Origin: Actinophytocola sp963825445
GTDB taxonomy: Bacteria > Actinomycetota > Actinomycetes > Mycobacteriales > Pseudonocardiaceae
Reading direction: 5' to 3'
Assembly (NCBI GenBank): GCA_963825445.1
Contig: CAWGTM010000020.1
Coordinates: 496,001 to 560,000 of the forward strand
Length of the DNA: 64,000 nt
Shown: positions 48,831 through 56,750 of the stretch, one piece after another
Layout of the letters: the number at the start of each line of letters is the position of its first letter
Numbering within the stretch: the stretch's first letter is position 1
Made by a program: the position numbers and the translations under genes
The notes under the pieces: model-generated
The model's input: the letters and a program-made list of their open reading frames with translations, nothing else
The model's database searches: none
What the model was told of the DNA's origin: nothing

Positions 48831-51194
48831 ATGAAGGTCGTTGTCATCGGGGCCGGGATCGTCGGGTGCGCGCTCGCCGACGAGTTGACCGCGCGTGGCC
48901 ACACCGACGTCACCGTGCTCGAGCAGGGGCCGCTGTTCGCCACCGGTGGGTCCAGTTCGCACGCGCCGGGCCTGGTTTTCCAGACCAACCCCAGCAAGGC
49001 GATGACCGAGTTCGCCGCCTACACGGTCGCCAAGTACGTCGACCTCGGCGTGTTCAACCAGGTCGGCGGGCTCGAGGTGGCGACCACCCCGGAGCGCTGG
49101 GCCGACCTGCACCGCAAGCACGGCTGGGCCACGTCCTGGGGACTCGACGCGCGCCTGCTCTCGGCCGAGGAATGCGTGACGCTGCACCCGCTCCTCGACC
49201 CCGACCGGATCCTCGGCGGCTACCACACCCCGACCGACGGGCTCGCCAACGCGGTCGCGGCCGGCGAGGCCCAGGCGCGGCGCGCCATCGACCGTGGCGC
49301 CCGGTTCCTCGGCGGCCAGGAGGTGGTCGACGTCCGCGTCGACGGCGGGCGGGTCACGGGCGTGGTCACCACGAACGACGAGTTCGCGGCCGACATCGTC
49401 GTCTGCTGCGCCGGGTTCTGGGGACCGTCGGTCGGCCGGCTCGTCGGGCTGACCGTGCCGCTGCAGCCCCTCGCGCACCAGTACGCCACCACCACCCCGC
49501 TGCCCGCGCTCGCCGGGCGCACGGCCGACGCCACGCTGCCGATCCTGCGCCACCAGGACCGCGACCTCTACTTCCGCGAGCACGTCGACCGGATCGGCAT
49601 CGGCTCCTACGCGCACCGGCCGATGCCCGTGACCGAACCGCCCCGCGACGCCCCGGTGATGCCGTCGATGCTGCCGTTCACCGAGGAGGACTTCGCTCCT
49701 TCGTGGCGTGACGCGGTCGAGTTGTTGCCCGCCCTCGCGGAGTCCAAAGTGGAGGACGCGTTCAACGGGATCTTCTCCTTCACCCCGGACGGCTTCCCGC
49801 TGATCGGGGAATCCCACGACGTCAAGGGTTTCTGGGTGGCCGAGGCCGTGTGGGTCACCCATTCGGCAGGCGTGGCGAAGGCGACGGCCGAGTGGCTGGT
49901 CGATGGCCGGTCGCCCACCGACCTGCACGAGTGCGACCTGCACCGGTTCGAGGACGTCCAGCTGGCACCGGACTTCGTGGCCAAGCGCGGCGCGCAGAAC
50001 TTCGTGGAGGTCTACGACGTCGTACACCCGTTGCAGCCCATGGAAGATCCGCGTCCACTTCGGACCAGCCCGTTCTACCCGCGGCAGCGGGAACTCGGCG
50101 CGTACTTCCTGGAGGCGGCCGGCTGGGAACGGCCGCACTGGTTCGCCACCAACCCGCCCGGCGAGGCACCCTCCCGTGACGAGTGGGCCGCGCGGTACTG
50201 GTCGCCGATCGCCGCCACCGAGGCGCACGCCACGCGGGAACGGGTCGCGCTCTACGACATGACCCCGCTGAAACGACTGGAGGTGAGCGGCCCCGGCGCG
50301 CTGGACTTCCTGCAGCGCATGACCACCAACAACCTCGCGAAGCGCGTCGGGTCGGTCACCTACACGCTGCTGCTCGACTCAGAAGGTGGGATCCGCAGTG
50401 ACCTGACGGTCGCGCGGCTGGCCGACCAGCACTTCCAGCTCGGCGCCAACGGCAACCTCGACCTCGACTGGCTCCTGTGTCACGCCCCGGCCGGAGTGTC
50501 CGTGCGTGACACCACGGGTGGCACGTGCTGCCTGGGGGTGTGGGGACCGCTCGCCCGCGACCTCGTGCAGCCACTGACCACATCGGACTTCTCACACCAG
50601 GGACTGGGCTACTTCCGTGCCGTGCGGTGCTATGTCGGGCACGTCCCGGTCACCGCGCTGCGAGTGTCCTATGTGGGCGAACTGGGGTGGGAGCTGTACA
50701 CGAGCGCCGACAACGGGTTGAAGCTGTGGGACACGCTGTGGGAGGCGGGCCAGCCGCTCGGGGTGGTGGCGGGTGGCCGGGCGGCGTTCAACAGTCTCCG
50801 GCTGGAGAAGGGATATCGGTTGTGGGGCGTGGACATGACCACCGAGCACAACCCGTACGAGGCCGGTGTCGGGTTCGCCGTGAAGCTCGACAAGGGTGAC
50901 TTCGTCGGCCGCTCGGCGCTGGTCGACCTGGCGCCGCCCGATCGGAAGCTGACGTGCCTGACCATGGACAAAGTATTGCTGGGCAAGGAACCGGTGTTCG
51001 TCGACGGCGCACCGGCCGGCTACGTCACGAGTGCGGCCTACGGTCACACCATCGGCCGGGCCATCGCGTACGCGTGGCTGCCGGTGCTCGAGCCGGGCAC
51101 ACCGGTCGAGGTGGAGTACTTCGGTTCGCGGTATCCGGCGACCGTCGCCGCCGAGCCCCTGTTCGACCCGTCGATGGCCCGCATCCGTCGCTGA
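48831..51194 (+). CDS. Dimethylglycine oxidase/sarcosine dehydrogenase-like flavoprotein
   Basis: 787 residues in two parts. The N-terminal flavin domain starts MKVVVIGAGIVGCALADEL. Its histidine 44 in GGSSSHAPGL aligns with the residue that binds FAD covalently in dimethylglycine oxidases. The C-terminal half is a GcvT-like folate domain (LKRLEVSGPGALDFLQRM, GELGWELYTSADNGLKLWD, RLEKGYRLWGVDMTTEHNP). It oxidatively demethylates an N-methylglycine and passes the one-carbon unit to tetrahydrofolate. AGGAAGAGA precedes the ATG. Confidence 0.9.
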   Translation: MKVVVIGAGIVGCALADELTARGHTDVTVLEQGPLFATGGSSSHAPGLVFQTNPSKAMTEFAAYTVAKYVDLGVFNQVGGLEVATTPERWADLHRKHGWATSWGLDARLLSAEECVTLHPLLDPDRILGGYHTPTDGLANAVAAGEAQARRAIDRGARFLGGQEVVDVRVDGGRVTGVVTTNDEFAADIVVCCAGFWGPSVGRLVGLTVPLQPLAHQYATTTPLPALAGRTADATLPILRHQDRDLYFREHVDRIGIGSYAHRPMPVTEPPRDAPVMPSMLPFTEEDFAPSWRDAVELLPALAESKVEDAFNGIFSFTPDGFPLIGESHDVKGFWVAEAVWVTHSAGVAKATAEWLVDGRSPTDLHECDLHRFEDVQLAPDFVAKRGAQNFVEVYDVVHPLQPMEDPRPLRTSPFYPRQRELGAYFLEAAGWERPHWFATNPPGEAPSRDEWAARYWSPIAATEAHATRERVALYDMTPLKRLEVSGPGALDFLQRMTTNNLAKRVGSVTYTLLLDSEGGIRSDLTVARLADQHFQLGANGNLDLDWLLCHAPAGVSVRDTTGGTCCLGVWGPLARDLVQPLTTSDFSHQGLGYFRAVRCYVGHVPVTALRVSYVGELGWELYTSADNGLKLWDTLWEAGQPLGVVAGGRAAFNSLRLEKGYRLWGVDMTTEHNPYEAGVGFAVKLDKGDFVGRSALVDLAPPDRKLTCLTMDKVLLGKEPVFVDGAPAGYVTSAAYGHTIGRAIAYAWLPVLEPGTPVEVEYFGSRYPATVAAEPLFDPSMARIRR

Positions 51195-51286
51195 CGGTAG
51201 GCGCACCGGTGCGCCGCGTGTGCTGTGAACGTGCAGGTCGGTGACAGTCTTGTGCCCGTTGTTGCACGGCTGTCACAGGAGGAAAG

Positions 51287-51684
51287 TTGCGTCGTTTCCT
51301 CAGTGGGCTTCTCATCCCACTCGGTATGGCGATCGGGTTGGTCGCCTTCGCTCCGAATGCGCAAGCGGCAGCCGAGCACCAGCTCGCTGTCGCCGGTATC
51401 GACGCGGGCTCGTTGAAGCCCGGTTGGACGCTCGAAGGTGAGAACGTCATCTGGGACAACGGTGACGCGATCCTGTCGTTCGGAACGGCCGTCGCGTCCA
51501 ATGCGTGTGCGTCCACCTACGGAAGAACTTCGCGGCCGTCGACGCGAGGTGGTACTACCACTATCCGGCGAGCGGCACGTCGGTCTGCATGAACTCCGGT
51601 GAGTCGCTGGTCGACGAACTGTGGGACAGCGACGAGGCTTCCGCACTGCACATCTTCAGCACGAACACCGCTTGTTCCACATAA
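51287..51684 (+). pseudogene. Peptidase-inhibitor I36-like secreted protein, first copy, internally deleted
   Basis: Starts at TTG after AGGAGG: MRRFLSGLLIPLGMAIGLVAFAPNAQA, then LAVAGIDAGSLKPGWTLEGEN, very like the second copy. At CASTYG it jumps to sequence equivalent to KNFAAVDARWYYHYPASG. Aligned with its neighbour it lacks 136 bases, which also breaks the frame. The tail (SVCMNSG, TNTACST) and TAA are intact in the shifted frame. It is therefore a deleted paralogue unless the gap is a local assembly collapse. Confidence 0.7.
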
Positions 51685-51693
51685 GGAGACAAC

Positions 51694-52224
51694 GTGCGTC
51701 GGATTCTTCAGGGTGTTCTCGTTCCGCTCGGGTTGGCCGTGGGGTTGGTGTCGTTCGCGCCGAACGCGCAGGCCGCCGCTGATCACCGGCTCGCTGTCGC
51801 CGGTATCGACGCCGGCTCGTTGAAGCCCGGGTGGACACTCGACGGCGAGAACGTGGTGTGGGACAACGGTAATGCGATCCTGTCGTTCGGAACGGCCGCC
51901 GCGTCCAACACCTGCGCTTCCACCTACGTGTGTCTCTACGACAACATCAACTTCGATGACCAGAACCGTGACGGGGTGCCGGACGGGGCGATGATCGTGC
52001 GGCTCCGCGGTCAGGGTGATCACGACATGGGGTGGTACGGCTTCGACAACAAGATGAGTTCCTGGAAGAACTACGCCGCCTTCGACGCGATGTGGTTCTA
52101 CGACTACCCGACCAGCGGCAAGTCGTACTGCATGCCGTCCGGGACGTCGGCCGCGAACGAGTGGGTGGACTCCGACAAGGTGTCCGCCCTGTGGATCGGC
52201 AAGACGAACACGGTCTGCGGATAG
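51694..52224 (+). CDS. Peptidase-inhibitor I36-like secreted protein, second copy
   Basis: 176 residues. A signal peptide (MRRILQGVLVPLGLAVGLVSFAPNAQA) precedes a domain with the I36-type strand CASTYVCLYDNINFDDQNRDG, tryptophan-rich MGWYGFDNKMSSWKNYAAFDAMWFY, and four or more cysteines (CAST, YVCLY, SYCMPSG, NTVCG). Streptomyces metalloproteinase inhibitors of this type bind proteases outside the cell. Start GTG with AAGGAG upstream, 9 bases after the first copy's stop, showing a tandem duplication. Confidence 0.75.
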   Translation: MRRILQGVLVPLGLAVGLVSFAPNAQAAADHRLAVAGIDAGSLKPGWTLDGENVVWDNGNAILSFGTAAASNTCASTYVCLYDNINFDDQNRDGVPDGAMIVRLRGQGDHDMGWYGFDNKMSSWKNYAAFDAMWFYDYPTSGKSYCMPSGTSAANEWVDSDKVSALWIGKTNTVCG

Positions 52225-52253
52225 GCGTCAGGTCCCCGACGTGGTTTCGCTGG

Positions 52254-52622
52254 TCAGAACGGGATCGTGATGGTGAGGCAGAACGGGTGACCCGCCGGGT
52301 CGAGGAAGACCCGCCACTTGTCCGGGCCCGGTTGGGTCTCGGCCTTGCGGGCGCCCAGGCGGAGGGCCTCTGCCTCGGCCTCGTCCAGGTCGTGGACCGC
52401 CAGGTCCAGGTGGATGTGCTTGGGGGTGTCGCCGCCCGGCCAGGTCGGCGGGCGGTAGTCGGGGACGCGGACGGCGCCGATGAGGACGGTGTCGGTCTTG
52501 ACGACCGCCAGGCCCTCGTTCCGGATGATCACCGTGCCGTCCAGCAGCGCTGCCCAGAAGTCGGCCAGTGGCGCGGGATCGGCGCAGTCGAGGGCGGTCA
52601 ACGCCAGGCGGGCCACGGCCAT
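52254..52622 (-). CDS. VOC-family (glyoxalase/bleomycin-resistance) protein
   Basis: 122 residues in the typical single VOC module: LTALDCADPAPLADFWAALL, the metal-site-like HIHLDLAVHDLDEAEAEALRLGA, and WRVFLDPAGHPFCLT. Members bind metal and act as lyases, dioxygenases or antibiotic-binding proteins. The ATG overlaps the stop of the upstream flavoprotein gene (TGATG), so the two are co-translated. Confidence 0.82.
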   Translation of the reverse strand: MAVARLALTALDCADPAPLADFWAALLDGTVIIRNEGLAVVKTDTVLIGAVRVPDYRPPTWPGGDTPKHIHLDLAVHDLDEAEAEALRLGARKAETQPGPDKWRVFLDPAGHPFCLTITIPF

Positions 52623-53197
52623 CACGCGCTCCTGGGCGGCAGGGGCAGCGGGAGTGCCGGCAGGCCGTCGATGCTCTGGCCGTTGAACTCCTTGTTCTCG
52701 CAGTACGCGGCGAACTCCTCTTCGGACTTGCGGCCGAAGTGTTGCGCGTGCTGGGTTCGCTCCTCGCGGTAGTCCATGAACGGCACGGCGAACCCGCAGC
52801 TGTCGCTCACCATGGTCGCGTGGATCAGGATGATCGCCCGGGCGCCCGGGCCGTCGGCGAAGTGGCCGATCAGCTGCGGCCAGCGGGGGTCGTCGCGGAA
52901 CACGGGTTCGCCCCGGCCGTGGACGCGCAGGACCTTCGGCGGTCCGGTGAACGCGCACCACATGAGGGTGATCCGGCCGTTCTCGCGAAGGTGGGCCATG
53001 GTTTCCGCGTGGCTGCCACCGAAGTCCAGGTAGGCGACCGTGTGTTCGTCCAGGACCGCGAGGGTGCCGTCGCGGCCCTTCGGTGACAGGTTGACGTGGC
53101 CGTCCTCGGCCAGCGGCGCGGACGCCACGAAGAACACCTTCTGCTCCTCGATGAACGTCCGCAGCCGTGGCTCGATCTTCTCGTAGACCTTCCCCAT
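52622..53197 (-). CDS. Pyridoxamine 5'-phosphate oxidase-family flavoprotein
   Basis: 191 residues. FIEEQKVFFVASAPLAEDGHVNLSPKG and TVAYLDFGGSHAETMAHLRENGRITLMWCAF are the FMN-binding split-barrel of the PNPOx-like group. The end ENKEFNGQSIDGLPALPLP is a conserved tail of one subfamily with unknown substrate. Probably an FMN- or F420-dependent reductase. Only 5 bases separate it from the SDR gene stop upstream. Confidence 0.8.
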   Translation of the reverse strand: MGKVYEKIEPRLRTFIEEQKVFFVASAPLAEDGHVNLSPKGRDGTLAVLDEHTVAYLDFGGSHAETMAHLRENGRITLMWCAFTGPPKVLRVHGRGEPVFRDDPRWPQLIGHFADGPGARAIILIHATMVSDSCGFAVPFMDYREERTQHAQHFGRKSEEEFAAYCENKEFNGQSIDGLPALPLPLPPRSA

Positions 53198-53202
53198 ACG
53201 TC

Positions 53203-54153
53203 CTAACGTAGCGCGAAGGCGTCGACGCCGGTCAGCTCCGCGGAGAGCGTCCACAGGCGTGTGGCCTGTTCCGGGTCGATGGCGTACGGGTACACGCCGG
53301 GCGAGTTCTCGTCGCGGGCGACCTCGGCCACCTCACAGTCCTCGAGGTAGACGCCGCCCTCCTCGGCCAGCGCAATGGTCGTGGCCGCCCACACCTGGGT
53401 CGCGGCGCCCTGTTCGGGGGTCTTGAACTCGACCAGCGGGGTGCCCTGCTCGTCGATCCAGCCGAGTTCGATCATCTCCTCGGTGGGGAGGTGACGCTGC
53501 AACGGGGTGAGGATGCCGCCCGGGTGCAGCGCGAACGCCCGCACGCCGGCGTCGGCGCCGCGCCGGTCCAGCTCGACGGCGAACAGGACGTTCGCGGTCT
53601 TGGCCTGGCCGTAGGCCTGCCACTTGTCGTAGCCCTGCTCGAACCAGAGGTCGTCCCAGCGGATGGCCGAGCGCCGGTGGCCGCCGGAGGACACGGAGAT
53701 CACCCGCGCGCCGGTCCCCGTCGCCAGCCGCGCCCAGAGACGGTTGACGAGGGCGAAGTGGCCGAGGTGGTTGGTGGCGAACTGGGCCTCCCACCCCGGT
53801 CCCACGCGCGTCTCGGGGCACGCCATGATGCCCGCGCTGTTGATCATGATGTCGATGTCGCGGCCGGTGGCGAGGAAGCGGTCGGCGAACGCGTGGACGC
53901 TCTTCAGGTCGCCGAGGTCGAGTTCGTCCACCTCGGCCATCTCGCCGAGCGCCTCGCGGGCCGACTCGACCCGACGGGCCGGCACGACCACGTGGGCCCC
54001 GGCCTTGGCGAGCGCGCGGGTGGTCTCGAGGCCGATGCCCGAGTAACCGCCGGTGACGATGGCCAGCTTGCCGGTGAGGTCGATGCCAGCCAGGACCTCG
54101 TCCGCGGTGCTGTGCGCGCCGAAGGCGGAACCGATCTTGTGCTGTTCAGTCAT
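53203..54153 (-). CDS. SDR-family oxidoreductase under a MerR-type promoter
   Basis: 316 residues from the ATG at 54153. Cofactor site IVTGGYSGIGLETTRAL, then MINSAGIMACP and catalytic-type YDKWQAYGQAKTANVLFAVEL, mark the retinol-dehydrogenase-like SDRs. The longer start at 54207 would span the promoter and is rejected. The -10 box ends 8 bases before the ATG, so the message may be leaderless. It heads a leftward set with the PNPOx-like and VOC genes. The promoter is nearly the same as that of the aldo/keto reductase at 14.4 kb. Confidence 0.86.
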   Translation of the reverse strand: MTEQHKIGSAFGAHSTADEVLAGIDLTGKLAIVTGGYSGIGLETTRALAKAGAHVVVPARRVESAREALGEMAEVDELDLGDLKSVHAFADRFLATGRDIDIMINSAGIMACPETRVGPGWEAQFATNHLGHFALVNRLWARLATGTGARVISVSSGGHRRSAIRWDDLWFEQGYDKWQAYGQAKTANVLFAVELDRRGADAGVRAFALHPGGILTPLQRHLPTEEMIELGWIDEQGTPLVEFKTPEQGAATQVWAATTIALAEEGGVYLEDCEVAEVARDENSPGVYPYAIDPEQATRLWTLSAELTGVDAFALR

Positions 54154-54160
54154 GCCACCG

Positions 54161-54191
54161 ACGCTATGACCTGGAGCGCACTCCAGGTCAA
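54161..54191 (-). promoter_or_regulatory. MerR-type promoter/operator of the SDR gene
   Basis: Leftward: -35 TTGACC (54191-54186), exactly 19 bases, -10 TAGCGT (54166-54161). The spacer and edge contain CTGGAG-TGCG-CTCCAG (54171-54186), a perfect inverted repeat. Same -35, spacer length and half-sites as the promoter at 14377-14407. Confidence 0.75.
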
Positions 54192-54279
54192 ACGGAACGG
54201 TCGTCATGCCCGCCGGGAGTGGCCACCATGCACGACGGGAACGGTCATCATGCCCCGTCGGGCTGCTGACGCGGGCGGG

Positions 54280-56671
54280 TCACTTCGGTTTGTAGCCGGC
54301 CTTTCGTAGGGCGTCGGCCATGGCTCCGCCGCCGCCTGAGTCCTGGCGTTGCTGGCCGCCGCGGCGCTGCTGGCCACCGCCCTGGCCACCGCCGCCGCGC
54401 TGACCGCCGCCGCGGGGCTGGCCGCCGCCGCGGGGTTCGCGTTGCTGCGGGCCTCGTTCGGCGTTCGTGTCCTCGTCGAGGCGGAGGGTGAGCGAGATGC
54501 GCTTGCGGGCGGTGTCGACCTCCAGGACCTTGGCTCGCACGATGTCGCCCGACTTGACCACCTCGCGCGGGTCCTTCACGAAGTTGCGCGACAGCCGCGA
54601 CACGTGGGCGAGTCCGTCGCAGTGGACGCCGATGTCGATGAACGCCCCGAACGCGGCCACATTGGTGACCACGCCCTCCAGCACCATCCCCACCTTCAGG
54701 TCGTTGAGCGTGTGGACCGCGTCGTTGAAGGTCGCGGTCTTGAACGCCGGCCGGGGGTCGCGGCCCGGCTTGTCGAGTTCCAGCAGGATGTCGGTGACCG
54801 TCGGCAACCCGAACGTGTCGTCGACGAAAGCCTGTGGCGACAGCGACTTGAGCGTCTTGGTGTTGCCGATCAGCGTGGCCAGCTCACCACCGGTCGCGGC
54901 GACGATGCGCCGCACCACCGGGTAGGCCTCGGGGTGCACGGACGACGAGTCGAGCGGGTCGTCGCCGTTGGGGATGCGCAGGAAGCCCGCGCACTGCTCG
55001 AACGCCTTCGGCCCCAGCTTCGGCACGCTCTTCAGCGCCGTGCGCGACCGGAACGGGCCGTTCTGGTCGCGGTGGGCCACGATGTTCGCGGCCAGCGACG
55101 ACCCGATGCCCGACACCCGGGTGAGCAGCGGCACGGACGCCGTGTTCAGGTCGACGCCGACGCCGTTCACACAGTCCTCGACCACCGCGTCGAGCGAGCG
55201 GGACAGCTTCACCTCGGAGATGTCGTGCTGGTACTGGCCGACGCCGATCGACTTGGGATCGATCTTCACCAGCTCGGCCAGAGGGTCCTGCAGTCGCCGG
55301 GCGATCGACACGGCGCCGCGCAGCGACACGTCGAGCGACGGCAGCTCGGCCGACGCGTAGGCCGACGCCGAGTACACCGACGCACCCGCCTCGGACACCA
55401 TCACCTTCGTGAGCTTGAGGTCGGGCGCCTTGGTGAGCAGCTCGCCGGCCAGCTTGTCGGTCTCGCGGGAGGCCGTGCCGTTGCCGATGGCGATCAGGTC
55501 GACATTGTGGGCGACCGCCAGCTTGTGGAGCGTGGCGAGCGACTCGTCCCAGCGCCGCGCGGGCGCGTGCGGGATAGATGGTGTCGGTGGCGACCACCTT
55601 GCCCGTGTCGTCGACGATCGCGACCTTCACCCCCGTGCGCAGGCCGGGGTCGAGGCCCATGGTGGTGCGGGTGCCGGCGGGCGCGGCGAGCAGCAGGTCA
55701 CGCAGGTTGGCGGCGAACATCCGCACGGCCTCGTCCTCGGCCGCCTGGCGCAGCCGGGTACGCAGGTCGATGCCCAGGTGGACGAGGACGCGGGTGCGCC
55801 ACGCCCAGCGGACGGTGTCGCCGAGCCACTTGTCGGCCGGCGCGGCCCTGGTCGTCGATGCCGAACTTCGCGGCGATCATCGCCTCGTAGTCGGACGGGC
55901 CGGGCGGCTGCTCGTCGGAGTCGTGCGGGCTCGAGCGTCAGCTCCAGCATCTCCTCCTTCTCGCCGCGGAACATCGCGAGGATCCGGTGGGAGGGGAGCT
56001 TGGTGAACGGCTCGGAGAAGTCGAAGTAGTCGGCGAACTTGGAGCCCGCCTCCTGCTTGCCGTCGCGCACCTTGGCGACCAGCCGGCCGTGGCCCCACAT
56101 GCGTTCGCGCAGCGTGCCGATCAGGTCGGCGTCCTCGCCGAAACGCTCGACCAGGATGGACCGCGCGCCGTCGAGCGCGGCCTGCACGTCGGCAACGCCC
56201 TTGTCGGCGTCGACGAACACGGCGGCCGCCGCCTGCGGGTCGGTGTCGGGGTTGCCGAGCAGCCCGTCGGCCAGCGGCTCGAGCCCGGCCTCGCGGGCGA
56301 TCTGGGCCTTGGTGCGGCGCTTGGGCTTGTAGGGCAGGTAGATGTCCTCGAGGCGGGCCTTGGAGTCGGCCGCCAGGATCTGCCCGCGCAGCGCGTCGTC
56401 GAGCTTGCCCTGGCTCTTGCACCGACTCGAGGATGGCGGCGCGGCGCTCCTCCAGTTCACGCAGGTAGCGCAGCCGCTCGTCGAGCGTGCGCAGCTGCGC
56501 GTCGTCGAGTTCGCCGGTCGCCTCCTTGCGGTACCGGGCGATGAACGGCACGGTCGAGCCGCCGTCGAGCAGCTCGACGGCCGAGCGCACCTGGCGTTCG
56601 GCGACGTTGAGTTCTTCGGCGATACGCAGGAAAACGGACGGAGGAGTGGCCGTGGGTGTCACGGGGAGCAT
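54280..56671 (-). CDS. tex: Tex-family S1 RNA-binding protein with Gly/Arg-rich tail (frameshifted)
   Basis: About 795 residues when joined across frames. The order matches Tex: helical N-terminus (IAEELNVAERQVRSAVELLDGG, FIARYRKEATG), the YqgF/RNase H-like domain (MGLDPGLRTGVKVAIVD), the helix-hairpin-helix pair (DLNTASVPLLTRVSGIGSSLA) and the S1 domain (VGMVLEGVVTNVAAFGAFIDIG). Frames change near 56.42, 55.93, 55.85 and 55.57 kb. The last 50 residues contain glycine/arginine repeats (PRGGGQPRGGGQRGGGG) before ADALRKAGYKPK. Tex acts in transcription and RNA metabolism. The start may be ATG 56671 or GTG 56662. Confidence 0.85.
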
Positions 56672-56750
56672 TGTGCCGGGCGGCACCGACAGTTCCGCGC
56701 GCCGCCTGTGAGTTTCACTTCGCCTACCGACGGGTAACCCGGGTTTTCCC

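Noticed and set aside
51195..51276. GGCGCACCGGTGCGCC palindrome and GTGACAG/CTGTCAC hairpin before the I36 genes
   Set aside because: May be a terminator and a 5' hairpin, but neither has a T-run, a promoter context or a second copy to support a call.
54154..54207. Upstream start for the SDR gene adding MTTVPFDLECAPGHSVGG
   Set aside because: This stretch contains the -10, operator and -35 of the gene's own promoter.
54189..54265. Direct repeat AACGGTC(G/A)TCATGCCC between tex and the SDR gene
   Set aside because: Two imperfect copies only, in a short intergenic gap; too little to call a regulatory or mobile feature.
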